A stretch of 63,840 bases of DNA, taken from positions 1 through 63,840 of the forward strand of contig JBBDSW010000008.1 of assembly GCA_040904745.1 (NCBI GenBank), given 5' to 3'. The stretch comes from T1Sed10-7 sp040904745. GTDB taxonomy: Bacteria; Actinomycetota; Nitriliruptoria; Nitriliruptorales; Nitriliruptoraceae. The notes beneath the pieces are model-generated. The model was given only the letters and a program-made list of their open reading frames with translations, ran no database searches and was not told the origin of the DNA. Positions within the stretch are counted from its first letter, which is position 1; every line of letters begins with the position of its first letter. Both the position numbers and the translations under genes were made by a program. Positions 44,966-52,993 of this stretch are shown here, piece by piece.

Positions 44966-45682
44966 ATGCCGCGAGACGAGCAGATCCACCGAGCGCTGGC
45001 GAACCCGGTGCGCATCCGGTTGCTCGGACTGCTCCGCGACGCCGCGCGGCCGCTCGGCGTCGAGCAGCTGGTGGCGACGGTCTCCCTGCACCCCAACACC
45101 GTGCGCACCCATCTGTCCGTGCTGGAGGCGGCCGGGCTCGTCGAGCGTGCGCGAGAACCGGCCGCCGAGGGATCTCGTGGTCCGGGCCGTCCCCGGGTCG
45201 TCTTCCGGGCGGCGTCGGATGTGGAGGAACCACCCGAGGCGGACGGCTACCGGTTCCTCGCGGCGATGCTCGCGGGCTCGTTCTCCGCGGGACTTGACGA
45301 TGTCGAGGAGCGAGCCCTCGCCGCGGGTGATGAGTGGGGCCGCTACCTCGTCGACGCGCCGAGTCCAGGGGAGCGGCTCTCGCATCCCGAGGCGACCAGG
45401 CGCCTGATCGCGTTGTTGGACCGCGCCGGGTTCGCTCCGCAGGTGGCGTCCGATCCTCCGAGTGGCGGCGTGCTGGAACTCCATCGGTGTCCGTTCCCGG
45501 ATCTCGCCAGGCGTCACCCGGACATCGTCTGCTCGTTGCACCTCGGGATGATGCGCGGCGCGATGTCCGAGCTCTCAGCGGACCTGTCGGTGCGTTCGCT
45601 CGAGCCCTCGTTCGACGGGAACGCGTGCCGCAGCGTGATCGACGGGCCCCCGGTTCCCTCGGCATCCGTGGCGGGCAGATAG
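44966..45682 (+). CDS. ArsR-like HTH regulator with a C-terminal cysteine set
   Basis: The 238-residue protein has an N-terminal winged helix (ANPVRIRLLGLLRDAARPLG, then LHPNTVRTHLSVLEAAGLVE) and a C-terminal domain with Cys175, Cys189 and Cys221 (HRCPFPDLARRHPDIVCSLH and a later GNAC). This layout recalls regulators that bind an iron-sulfur cluster or metal through C-terminal cysteines, such as the SufR type, though the spacing differs. It may sense nitric oxide, metal or redox state for the surrounding genes. Its last 169 bases overlap, tail to tail, the radical SAM gene on the other strand. Confidence 0.82.
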   Translation: MPRDEQIHRALANPVRIRLLGLLRDAARPLGVEQLVATVSLHPNTVRTHLSVLEAAGLVERAREPAAEGSRGPGRPRVVFRAASDVEEPPEADGYRFLAAMLAGSFSAGLDDVEERALAAGDEWGRYLVDAPSPGERLSHPEATRRLIALLDRAGFAPQVASDPPSGGVLELHRCPFPDLARRHPDIVCSLHLGMMRGAMSELSADLSVRSLEPSFDGNACRSVIDGPPVPSASVAGR

Positions 45683-46797
45683 CTGCAGGCGGGGTCCTCG
45701 GCCAGTGGGTCGTTCGTGCCGGCATAGGCACGCGACCTGGATCCACCGCACACGGCGCGGAACTCGCAGCGCCCGCACCGACCGGCCAACGCATCCGGGT
45801 CCCGCAACTGCCGCAACAGGGGGGAGTTCCGGTAGATGTCGGTGATCGGGGCGTGGCGAACCGAGCCCACCGGTAGGGGAAGGAAGCCGCTCGGATAGAC
45901 GGCACCGAGGTGGTCGACGAAGACGAAGCCCTTCCCGGCGTTGACGTCGAGGGGCGGTCGGGCGGCCCGGCGGGAGTGCTCCCCGATCGCTCTGCGCAAC
46001 AGCGGTGATGCCGCACGGAGTCGGTCGTAGAGCGCTCCGAGGGACGCTGGCCGGCGGTCGTCGGTGGCACGCTGCAGGACCACGCGTCGGTAGTGCGGCG
46101 CCTCCGTCGTCTTGATCGCCACGAGCCGGGAAGCCTCATGTAGCCAGTGGAGCACGTCCTCGGTCTCCGCGGGATCCAAGGCATCCAGCGAGCCGCCTCG
46201 CCCGGTCGGGACCAGGAAGAACACGCTCCACAGCGCAGCGCCGAGGTCGATCACCTGGTCGAGGATCGCCGGGAGGTCGTCGACCGTCGCTCGGGTCACG
46301 GTCGTGTTGATCTGCAGGCGCATGCCGAGGTCACGGATCGCACGTGCGGCGGGGAAGGTCGCGTCGAACACGCCATCGACACCCCGGAACCCGTCGTGCG
46401 TCTTGGCTGACGCACCGTCGAGTGAGAGTGACACTGCCTTGGCGCCGGCGTCGCGGAGGTGCTCCAGCGTCCGCACGGTCAGCCTCGGGGTCACCGACGG
46501 TGACAGCGACATGTTGAGGCCGAGCGACGTGCCATAGGACACGAGGTCCTCGAGGTCATCGCGTTCGAAGGGGTCGCCGCCCGTGAGGACCACCAGGGGG
46601 CGGGGCGGTCCGAAGGTGGCGAGGTCATCGAGGAGCCGGTGGCCCTCGGTGGTGGTCAGTTCCGTGGGATGGCGCTGGCGGATCGCATCGGCACGGCAGT
46701 GCTGGCAGACCAGTTGGCAGGCGCGTGTGACCTCCCAGATGACGATGAACGGCTGCTCGTTGGGATCGTGCCGCAGCGTGCGGACCGCGGGGGTCAT
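45514..46797 (-). CDS. Radical SAM/SPASM enzyme related to heme-maturation enzymes
   Basis: The 427-residue protein has the radical SAM cluster motif C27-x3-C31-x2-C34 in TRACQLVCQHCRAD, the SAM-binding VVLTGGDPFERDDL, and a SPASM cysteine region (CGRCEFRAVCGGSRSRAYAG). The overall pattern is that of the NirJ/AhbD-like group (close to TIGR04053), whose members act on heme precursors or peptides. ATG 46797 overlaps the cupredoxin stop by four bases. The conserved domain ends near 45670; the last 50 residues are an extension antisense to the HTH gene. Its place among heme A genes suggests a heme-modifying job, which is inference. Confidence 0.85.
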   Translation of the reverse strand: MTPAVRTLRHDPNEQPFIVIWEVTRACQLVCQHCRADAIRQRHPTELTTTEGHRLLDDLATFGPPRPLVVLTGGDPFERDDLEDLVSYGTSLGLNMSLSPSVTPRLTVRTLEHLRDAGAKAVSLSLDGASAKTHDGFRGVDGVFDATFPAARAIRDLGMRLQINTTVTRATVDDLPAILDQVIDLGAALWSVFFLVPTGRGGSLDALDPAETEDVLHWLHEASRLVAIKTTEAPHYRRVVLQRATDDRRPASLGALYDRLRAASPLLRRAIGEHSRRAARPPLDVNAGKGFVFVDHLGAVYPSGFLPLPVGSVRHAPITDIYRNSPLLRQLRDPDALAGRCGRCEFRAVCGGSRSRAYAGTNDPLAEDPACSYLPATDAEGTGGPSITLRHAFPSNEGSSERTDRSAESSDIAPRIIPRCNEQTMSG

Positions 46798-47150
46798 GAT
46801 CCGGACCCGCCGACCAGCACGTCGAGTTCCATCCCGGCGTCCCGGTGTCCGGGGACGGAGCACCACGCGGTCGTCGAGGACGCCAAGGGGCCCATCGTGA
46901 CCGTGACGGCCTCTCCGGGGCGGACCTCGCCGCTCGACCAACCGGTGTCCAGGACCAGGTCGTGGACGATCCCGCCGTCGTTGCGCAGGTGGAGGGAGAT
47001 CGGTTCACCAGCGGGCACCTCGATCCGATCCGGCTCGTAGAAGAGGTCATCGGCAACGAGGACGATGTCGGCGTCGTCAGGGACCTGGATGGCCGCGGGC
47101 TCGGCGACGCAACCGAGCGTGACGAGGGCGGTGAGCGCAGGTAGGAGCAT
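46794..47150 (-). CDS. Second blue-copper (cupredoxin) lipoprotein
   Basis: The 118-residue protein has a short signal with Cys14 as probable lipid site (LVTLGCVAEP) and a cupredoxin domain: DIVLVADDLFYEPDRIEVPA, His63 (IVHDLV), and Cys97, His102, Met107 in WCSVPGHRDAGM. The ligand spacing C-x4-H-x4-M is identical to the first cupredoxin at 44553. ATG 47150 is the start, with TAGGAGC-type bases on the other strand not relevant; the longer open frame upstream is a shadow. It is co-transcribed with the radical SAM gene and is divergent from the NnrS-like gene. Confidence 0.86.
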   Translation of the reverse strand: MLLPALTALVTLGCVAEPAAIQVPDDADIVLVADDLFYEPDRIEVPAGEPISLHLRNDGGIVHDLVLDTGWSSGEVRPGEAVTVTMGPLASSTTAWCSVPGHRDAGMELDVLVGGSGS

Positions 47151-47205
47151 GGGTCGGGGCACCGATCGGTCCGATCTTCGCGCGCTGGACTTGCGGTAGA
47201 CGCTA

Positions 47206-47228
47206 ACGTTTAGTTGACTACAAAACGT
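47206..47228. promoter_or_regulatory. Palindrome in the divergent cupredoxin/NnrS-like promoter
   Basis: ACGTTTAGT (47206-47214) and ACAAAACGT (47220-47228) form a 23-base dyad with only two mismatched pairs out of eleven. It lies 13 bases before the NnrS-like start and 56 bases from the cupredoxin start, and is a strong operator candidate for both. Confidence 0.55.
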
Positions 47229-47240
47229 AGCCGAGGGTCG

Positions 47241-48434
47241 ATGCCGACGCCGATGCCGATGCCGACAACGGAAGGGACGAGCGTGGGAGCGGTGGTGACG
47301 AGTGCACCCCGTGGGTCGCTGGCGACGCCGACGCTCGCCCTCACGCGGCCCGGCCGTGGGCACCTCGTGGCGCTCCTGCTCGTCGGTATCGCCCTCGTGC
47401 TCGGCATGTACACGGGCCTGGCGCGAGGCGGGATCGAGCACCGCTTCGTCGCGGCGGATCTGCACGCGGTCCTGATGGTGTTCGGGTTCCTGGGGACGCT
47501 GTTCGCACTGCATCGTGCGCTCGAGGTCGATGGCGGATGGGCCTACCTGGCGCCGGCATCCAGCGCGGCCGCCGTGCTCGCGCTGCCGTTCGTCCGTCCG
47601 GTTGGGGATGTGCTGCTCGTCACAGCCGGCGGCGTGCTGGTCGCCACCTACCTCCCCGGCGGCGGAGCGAGACGGCCGGCCGCTGACCTCCTCGGTCTGC
47701 TGGGGGCTCTTGCCTGGCTCGTCGCCGCCGCACACTGGCTGCTCGGCTCGGGGCCGGTCGCGATCACGCCGCTGACGGCGGTCTTCCTCGTGCTCACGCT
47801 GCTGCGGATGCAGGCACGACGCGATGAGAGCCGGGGTAGGCGGCTGGTCCTCGGGGGCACGGTCCTCGCGCCCGCCACCGTCCTCGCGGCCGGGGCGGTG
47901 ATGGTCCCGGCATGGCGGGCCAGCGGCCTCGTGCTGGCCGGGCTCGGTCTCGTCGCACTGGCCGTCGGATCCGCTCCCGCCGCCCGCCAGCGACTCGCCG
48001 GGACCCGTGACCGGGAGGAGCGGTTCGCCAGCCGCTGTGCGGCACTGGCCACCGGATGGCTCGCAGCCAGCGGCCTGCTCTGGATCGCGACCGGAGCGGG
48101 TGTCTCCGGGGTGCTCCTGCACGACGCCGTGGTCCACTCGCTCTTCCTCGGTTCCGTCCTCACGCAGGTGATGGGGCTCACGCCCGGCTTCCTGCGGGTC
48201 CTGCTTGGGCTCCCGGTGGTGTTCGCGAGGAGCGCTCAGTTCCCCGTGGTGCTGCTCCAGTCGTCCGTGCTGGTGCGCATCGGGGCCGATCTCGTCGGCT
48301 CGCCGTCCTGGCGGGAGATCGCCCTGCACGGCAACGTCACCGCACTGTTGCTGTTCCTGGTCCTGACCGGTCTCGGCGTGCGACGTGCCGCGCGCGCAGC
48401 ACGCCGACCGGCGATCGCACCGGAGATCGCATGA
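47241..48434 (+). CDS. NnrS-like multi-pass membrane protein
   Basis: The 397-residue protein has about 12 transmembrane segments. Two regions recall NnrS, a heme/copper membrane protein for nitric oxide stress: DLHAVLMVFGFLGTLFALHR early on, and GVLLHDAVVHSLFLGSVLTQ with VMGLTPGF later, both with conserved histidines. ATG 47241 follows GAGGG; a TTG at 47214 is unlikely because it sits in the operator. It is the first gene of the right-hand transcription unit and supports a role of the locus in nitrogen oxide chemistry. The family call is moderate. Confidence 0.62.
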   Translation: MPTPMPMPTTEGTSVGAVVTSAPRGSLATPTLALTRPGRGHLVALLLVGIALVLGMYTGLARGGIEHRFVAADLHAVLMVFGFLGTLFALHRALEVDGGWAYLAPASSAAAVLALPFVRPVGDVLLVTAGGVLVATYLPGGGARRPAADLLGLLGALAWLVAAAHWLLGSGPVAITPLTAVFLVLTLLRMQARRDESRGRRLVLGGTVLAPATVLAAGAVMVPAWRASGLVLAGLGLVALAVGSAPAARQRLAGTRDREERFASRCAALATGWLAASGLLWIATGAGVSGVLLHDAVVHSLFLGSVLTQVMGLTPGFLRVLLGLPVVFARSAQFPVVLLQSSVLVRIGADLVGSPSWREIALHGNVTALLLFLVLTGLGVRRAARAARRPAIAPEIA

Positions 48435-48466
48435 CGAACCGGAGGATCCCGACCGTGTTTCCCCCG

Positions 48467-48492
48467 TTTGGTCTAGTGTGCGGCAGTACAAA
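48467..48492. promoter_or_regulatory. Weak dyad upstream of the heme A synthase gene
   Basis: TTTGGTCT (48467-48474) and AGTACAAA (48485-48492) match as inverted repeats at six of eight positions. It resembles the right arm of the 47206 palindrome (ACTACAAAA). It could be a second site of the same regulator. Confidence 0.3.
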
Positions 48493-48534
48493 TAGGAGCA
48501 CGGTGCCGACGCGGACCAGGGGAGGGTTTGCCAG

Positions 48535-49545
48535 GTGACCGACGATCCGACCCTTGGGCTACGGCGCCTGGCGATCGCCACCGCCCTCGGAACGCTGCTC
48601 CTGATCGCCATGGGTGGTGCCGTGCGCGCGACGGACTCCGGCCTCGCCTGCCCGGACTGGCCCGCCTGCTACGGCCAGTGGGTCCCGCCGGCGGACGTCA
48701 ACATGTGGTTCGAGCACAGCCACCGCCTGTGGGCCGGGGTGATCGCGCTCGCCGTCACGTGGTTGACGGCCTGGTCGGCCTGGCGCTTGCGTTCGCGCCC
48801 GGTCCTCTGGCGGCTGAGCCTCACCGCCCTCGTCCTGGTGCTCCTCCAAGCCGCCCTCGGTGCCGCGGTGGTCCTCCTGCAGCTTCGAGCCGGGCTCGTC
48901 ACGTCCCATCTCGGCATGTCCCTGGTCGTCGTCGCCTGCCTGATCGTGCTGGCCGTGCTCGCGAGGCCCTCCTCGGAGCCCGGCACGGCCGCCGAGCAGC
49001 GGATCGGACGGTGGGCAGCCGTGGTCGGCGTCCTGGTGTTCCTCCAAGCGCTGCTCGGCTCGCAGGCCACCGGCCGGGGTGCGGCCTACGTCTTCAACGC
49101 GGTCCCGATCTGGCTCGCCGACGGCGCCTGGACGGGGCACATGCGCGAGTGGCTGCACGTCACCCATCGAGCCGGCGGCTACCTCGTTGCCGCTGCGGTG
49201 GTGGCCTTCGCCGTCGCCGTCCGCCGGCAACGCCGACGGAGCCCGCTGCCCCCATGGACCGGGTGGTTGCCGTGGCTCGCCGTCGCGCTGGTCGTGCTCC
49301 AGGTCGGTCTCGGCCTCGCCAACGTGCTCACGCGTGCCGGCGTGTTCAGCGCGGTCGGCCACCTCGCCGTCGCGAGCTGGCTGTGGGCCACCTTCGTGCT
49401 CGCCACGGTGCTCGGCCTGCGCCCGGGTGCTGCCGGTCCCGTCGCCGCGCACCGCTCCCTGCGCAGCTCCCGAGAACATCCGACACCGATCGATGACACC
49501 GGAGCAGACGACCCGAACTCGATGACCGAGGAGGTCAAGACGTGA
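48535..49545 (+). CDS. ctaA: Heme A synthase (Cox15/CtaA)
   Basis: The 336-residue protein has eight predicted helices and the CtaA marks: RATDSGLACPDWPACYGQWV with the redox cysteine pair, FEHSHRLWAGVIAL, VTSHLGMSLVV and VTHRAGGYLVAAAV, carrying the four heme-binding histidines. It oxidises heme O to heme A. GTG 48535 follows GGGGAGGG. The small membrane-protein gene starts inside its stop codon (GTGA). Confidence 0.92.
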   Translation: MTDDPTLGLRRLAIATALGTLLLIAMGGAVRATDSGLACPDWPACYGQWVPPADVNMWFEHSHRLWAGVIALAVTWLTAWSAWRLRSRPVLWRLSLTALVLVLLQAALGAAVVLLQLRAGLVTSHLGMSLVVVACLIVLAVLARPSSEPGTAAEQRIGRWAAVVGVLVFLQALLGSQATGRGAAYVFNAVPIWLADGAWTGHMREWLHVTHRAGGYLVAAAVVAFAVAVRRQRRRSPLPPWTGWLPWLAVALVVLQVGLGLANVLTRAGVFSAVGHLAVASWLWATFVLATVLGLRPGAAGPVAAHRSLRSSREHPTPIDDTGADDPNSMTEEVKT

Positions 49546-49712
49546 GCGACGAACCCGTGCCCGACCAGGACCGCGATGACCTTCCATGGCCACAGCGGCT
49601 CCTCGACAACCCCTGGCTCCTCCTGGTGATCAGCGTGGTCGTTCCGGGCCTGCTGTACCTCGGCTGGGGACTCTGGGAGCTCTCCGAACTGCCCACCTGG
49701 GCCGGACGCTAG
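49542..49712 (+). CDS. 56-residue single-helix membrane subunit
   Basis: GTG 49542 overlaps the ctaA stop by four bases, and TAG at 49710-49712 is 9 bases before the subunit II start. The product has an acidic N-terminus, one transmembrane helix (WLLLVISVVVPGLLYLGWGL) and a short tail ELSELPTWAGR. Position and size recall subunit IIa-type helices of B-family heme-copper enzymes, but I see no sequence match to a named family. The tight spacing on both sides argues that it is real. Confidence 0.7.
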   Translation: MSDEPVPDQDRDDLPWPQRLLDNPWLLLVISVVVPGLLYLGWGLWELSELPTWAGR

Positions 49713-49721
49713 GAGACGCAC

Positions 49722-50288
49722 GTGACGGACCAACACGCGCACACCGAGGACGAGCGCGACCTCAGCACGCTGCTGCCTCCGAGACCCCGCTGGTGGGGGG
49801 CGCTCGGGCCGGACGAGCGACGCTGGCTGACCATCGCCTTCGTGTGGTGCCTCATCCTCTTCAGCGGGATGTACATCTGGCTCGGCATCGGGGACCAGCA
49901 GACGCCGATCGAGTCCTACCGCATCGAGCCCGAGGACTTCCGGGCGGAGGTCGAGGCGTTCGTCGAGGAGTACCAGATCGACGAGGTCGACGGTGCTCCC
50001 GTTGTCGCGCCCCCGCCCGGCAGCGAGGTCTACCTCCACGCCAACCGGTTCGCGTTCCGGCCGGTGCTCCAGCTCGAGCGAGGCGAGACCTACCGCCTGC
50101 TGGTCTCCTCCACCGACGTCCAGCACGGCCTGTCGCTGCAGCCGGTCAACCTCAACTTCCAGGTGCTGCCGGGCTACCTGTACGTGATCGAGATCACCCC
50201 GGACGAGACGGGCGAGTTCCCGATCGTCTGCAACGAGTACTGCGGTCTTGGCCACCACGTCATGACCGGCCTGATCGTCGTCGACTGA
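49722..50288 (+). CDS. Heme-copper enzyme subunit II with CuA site
   Basis: The 188-residue protein has one transmembrane helix (about 36-56) and a cupredoxin domain exposed outside. All CuA ligands are present: His125 (VQHGLSLQ), Cys160, Glu162, Cys164, His168 and Met171 in VCNEYCGLGHHVM. It is short and single-helix, as in B-family enzymes (ba3 type). It accepts electrons from a cupredoxin or cytochrome and passes them to subunit I. GTG 49722 follows AGGAGACG. Confidence 0.9.
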   Translation: MTDQHAHTEDERDLSTLLPPRPRWWGALGPDERRWLTIAFVWCLILFSGMYIWLGIGDQQTPIESYRIEPEDFRAEVEAFVEEYQIDEVDGAPVVAPPPGSEVYLHANRFAFRPVLQLERGETYRLLVSSTDVQHGLSLQPVNLNFQVLPGYLYVIEITPDETGEFPIVCNEYCGLGHHVMTGLIVVD

Positions 50289-50307
50289 CCACCGGGAGGC
50301 CAAGATC

Positions 50308-52089
50308 GTGACCGCTGTCACCCCAACCGCACCCTCGCGGGTCTGCAACGTCACCGATTTCGTCGTCGAGCGGAACGGCCAGCGCCTGGCGCTGACCAAC
50401 GCCGTCGCGGGGATCGCGCTGCTGGCCTTCGGCGGGACCCTGGCGCTCCTGATCGCCCTGCAACGCCAGGGCCTCCCGATCAGCGATGACTGGTGGTACC
50501 GGCTCCTGGCCAGCCACGGCGCGACCATGCTGCTGTTCTGGCTGCTGTTCTTCGAGGTCGGCGCCCTGTACTGGGGCTCGACCATGTTGCTCAACGCGCG
50601 GATGGTGATGCCCCGCCTCGCATGGGCGAACTTCTCCATGATGGTCGTCGGCGTCCTGCTCGCCGAGTGGGCGATGCTGACCGGTCGCGCGACGGTGATG
50701 TTCACCGCGTATCCGCCGCTGACGGCCGATCCGCTCTACTACCTCGGCGTCCTGCTCTTCGCCGTCGGCGTCCTGGTCGCCTGCGTGCTGTTCTTCGCCA
50801 ACATCACCACCGCGAAACGTGAGCGGACCTACGACGGCTCCCTGCCGCTGGTCGTCTACGGGTTGTTGGCCGCTGCGGTCATCGCGGTGTACTCGCTCTT
50901 GACCGGGGCCGTGGCCTACGGGCTCCTGTTCCTCCAGTCGATCGGTGTCATCGAGAGCGTGGACCCGGCCACCTACCGCCTGTTCTTCTGGGGGATCGGG
51001 CACGGCGCGCAACAGGTGAACCTGGCCGCGATGGTGGCGGTCTGGTACGCGTTGATCGGTTTCACGCTCGGAGGGCGCCCGGTCAACGAGGGGCTCAGTC
51101 GGTTCGCGTTCCTGCTCTACATCGCGTTCATCCACCTCGGCGCGGTCCACCACCTCCTGGTCGACCCCGGTCTCGGCACCAGCCACCGGATCATGAACAC
51201 CAGCTACCTGCTCTACCTCGCCGTGCTGGCCAGCTTGATCCACGCCTTCTCGATCCCGGCAGCGATCGAGGTCGGCCAGCGCGAACGCGGCTACCGCCGG
51301 GGCATGTTCGGCTGGCTCAGGATGGCGCCCTGGCGGGAGCCCGGGTTCTCCTCCCTGGTGCTCTCCGTCGTCTACTTCGGCTTCATCGCCGGGGTGACCG
51401 GGGTGCTGATGGGGACGATGCAACTGAACATGCTGATCCACAACACGTTGTTCGTGGTCGGGCACTTCCACTCGACGGTCGTGTCGGGGACCACCGTGGC
51501 GTTCATGGGGATCTCCTACTACCTCGTGCCGTTGCTCAGCCAACGCCGGCTGGTCAACCAGCGGATGGCCCGGTGGCAGCCGTGGGTGTTCTCCAGCGGC
51601 GTGCTGCTCCTGACGCTCGCCATGCTGCTCGCCGGTCGACTCGGGGTACCCCGACGGGTCGCCGACCTCGACTACAGCGGCGCGCAGGTGGGAGTCGACC
51701 TGTTCGGCTCCGGCCCCTATCCCTCGATCATGCTGCTCGTGTCGGTCGGCGCGGTCTTCGCGGTCGCCGGCGGCATCATGTTCGTCTGGGTGATGGTCAT
51801 GACCCTGCTCCGCGGCGAGCGGACCGACCGCCCGGACGAGGGGATGCTCTACGCCTTCGGACGGCCCGAGCGCGAACGCCGGGAGGCACTCGCCCAGGAA
51901 GGTGGTGACACCCTGGTCGAGACCCACGGCGGGATGGAGCCGGTCGGACGGTTCGCGAAGCTCACGGCGAGGTGGAGCAAGTTCGAGGCGCCCGGGACCT
52001 ACGCGATCGTGCTGTTCTTCCTGGCGTGGTTCGTGGTCTTCTACCTGATCTCCCACCTCGGTCTGGCCCAGGTCTGGCCGGTGGGTTGA
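50308..52089 (+). CDS. Heme-copper subunit I, NO-reductase-like (Tyr replaced by Gln)
   Basis: The 593-residue protein has about 13-14 membrane helices. Low-spin heme ligands are His70 (ASHGATM) and His388; the high-spin heme ligand is His386 (HNTLFVVGHFH). CuB ligands are His232 (WGIGHGAQQVN), His281 and His282 (GAVHHLLVDPG). In oxygen reductases the residue four after the first CuB His is the cross-linked Tyr; here it is Gln236. That loss argues against O2 reduction and fits the CuA-containing NO reductases that evolved from oxygen reductases (eNOR type). The locus also has an NnrS-like gene. It likely reduces NO to N2O with heme A or O. Confidence 0.82.
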   Translation: MTAVTPTAPSRVCNVTDFVVERNGQRLALTNAVAGIALLAFGGTLALLIALQRQGLPISDDWWYRLLASHGATMLLFWLLFFEVGALYWGSTMLLNARMVMPRLAWANFSMMVVGVLLAEWAMLTGRATVMFTAYPPLTADPLYYLGVLLFAVGVLVACVLFFANITTAKRERTYDGSLPLVVYGLLAAAVIAVYSLLTGAVAYGLLFLQSIGVIESVDPATYRLFFWGIGHGAQQVNLAAMVAVWYALIGFTLGGRPVNEGLSRFAFLLYIAFIHLGAVHHLLVDPGLGTSHRIMNTSYLLYLAVLASLIHAFSIPAAIEVGQRERGYRRGMFGWLRMAPWREPGFSSLVLSVVYFGFIAGVTGVLMGTMQLNMLIHNTLFVVGHFHSTVVSGTTVAFMGISYYLVPLLSQRRLVNQRMARWQPWVFSSGVLLLTLAMLLAGRLGVPRRVADLDYSGAQVGVDLFGSGPYPSIMLLVSVGAVFAVAGGIMFVWVMVMTLLRGERTDRPDEGMLYAFGRPERERREALAQEGGDTLVETHGGMEPVGRFAKLTARWSKFEAPGTYAIVLFFLAWFVVFYLISHLGLAQVWPVG

Positions 52090-52090
52090 C

Positions 52091-52993
52091 ATGACCACCG
52101 ACGTCCTGCGCTCGACCCCGGTCGCGGCCCGCAGCCTCAAGGTCGCGGGCGACTACGCGAGCCTGACCAAACCCCGGATCATCGAGTTGCTGCTGGTGAC
52201 CACGGTCCCGGCCATGCTGATCGCGGCCGGTGGCTGGCCCGGTGGCGGCCTGGTGGTGGCGACCCTGATCGGAGGTGCGGCGGTCTCGGGCTCGGCGCAT
52301 GCGACCAACATGGTCATCGATCGCGACATCGATGCAGCCATGACGCGGACCGCTCACCGTCCGTTGCCGTCCGGCCGCATCTCCACCAGCGGGGCGCTGG
52401 TGTTCGCGGTGGCCCTGCTGGTCGGCGGAACCGCGTTGCTGTTGGCCGTGTCGGGCGGGTTGGCGGCCGCGTTGACCGTCGCCGCGTGGCTGCACTACGT
52501 GCTGATCTACACGGTGTGGTTGAAGCGGCGGAGCGTGCAGAACATCGTCATCGGTGGCGCCGCCGGGGCAGCCCCACCCCTGATCGGCTGGGCCGCGGTC
52601 ACCGGTGAACTGGCCCCGCCCGCCTGGGTCCTGTTCGCGCTCGTGACGCTGTGGACGCCGACCCACTTCTGGGCGCTGGCCGTCGGCACCGGACAGGACT
52701 ACGCCCGTGCCCAGGTGCCGATGCTGCCCGTGGTCCGGGGGCCGCTCGTGGCGGCCAAGCACGGCGCCGTGTACGCGACCGCGACCGTGGCGACCGCGCT
52801 GCTGCTCCCGGTCGCGGGCGTCGGCGGATGGCCGCTGGCGATCACCACCGCGCTGCTGGGGGCCTGGTTCCTCGGGCGGGCGTTCGCGCTGGTCGGAGAT
52901 CCGGTACCCGAGCGGGCCTGGCGTCTGTTCCACGCCTCGAACGCGTTCCTGGCCGGCTACTCGGTCCTGGTCGCCGTCACAGCGCTCCTCTGA
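52091..52993 (+). CDS. ctaB: Protoheme IX farnesyltransferase (heme O synthase)
   Basis: The 300-residue UbiA-family protein has TKPRIIELLLVTTVPAML, the Asp-rich motif NMVIDRDIDAAMTRTAHRPL and the second motif GTGQDYARAQVPMLPVV, with seven or more helices. It adds the farnesyl chain to heme B to make heme O, the substrate of CtaA in the same operon. It starts one base after the subunit I stop and overlaps the next start by one base. Confidence 0.93.
   Translation: MTTDVLRSTPVAARSLKVAGDYASLTKPRIIELLLVTTVPAMLIAAGGWPGGGLVVATLIGGAAVSGSAHATNMVIDRDIDAAMTRTAHRPLPSGRISTSGALVFAVALLVGGTALLLAVSGGLAAALTVAAWLHYVLIYTVWLKRRSVQNIVIGGAAGAAPPLIGWAAVTGELAPPAWVLFALVTLWTPTHFWALAVGTGQDYARAQVPMLPVVRGPLVAAKHGAVYATATVATALLLPVAGVGGWPLAITTALLGAWFLGRAFALVGDPVPERAWRLFHASNAFLAGYSVLVAVTALL

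Noticed and set aside
46794..48611. 605-residue minus-strand frame ending in the cupredoxin
   Set aside because: Only the last 118 residues (from 47150) form a real protein with signal and copper ligands; the rest is antisense to the NnrS-like gene.
50308..52089. Annotation as an ordinary cytochrome c oxidase (CoxA)
   Set aside because: The residue four after the first CuB histidine is Gln236, so the cross-linked tyrosine of oxygen reductases is missing; an NO-reductase-like call fits better.
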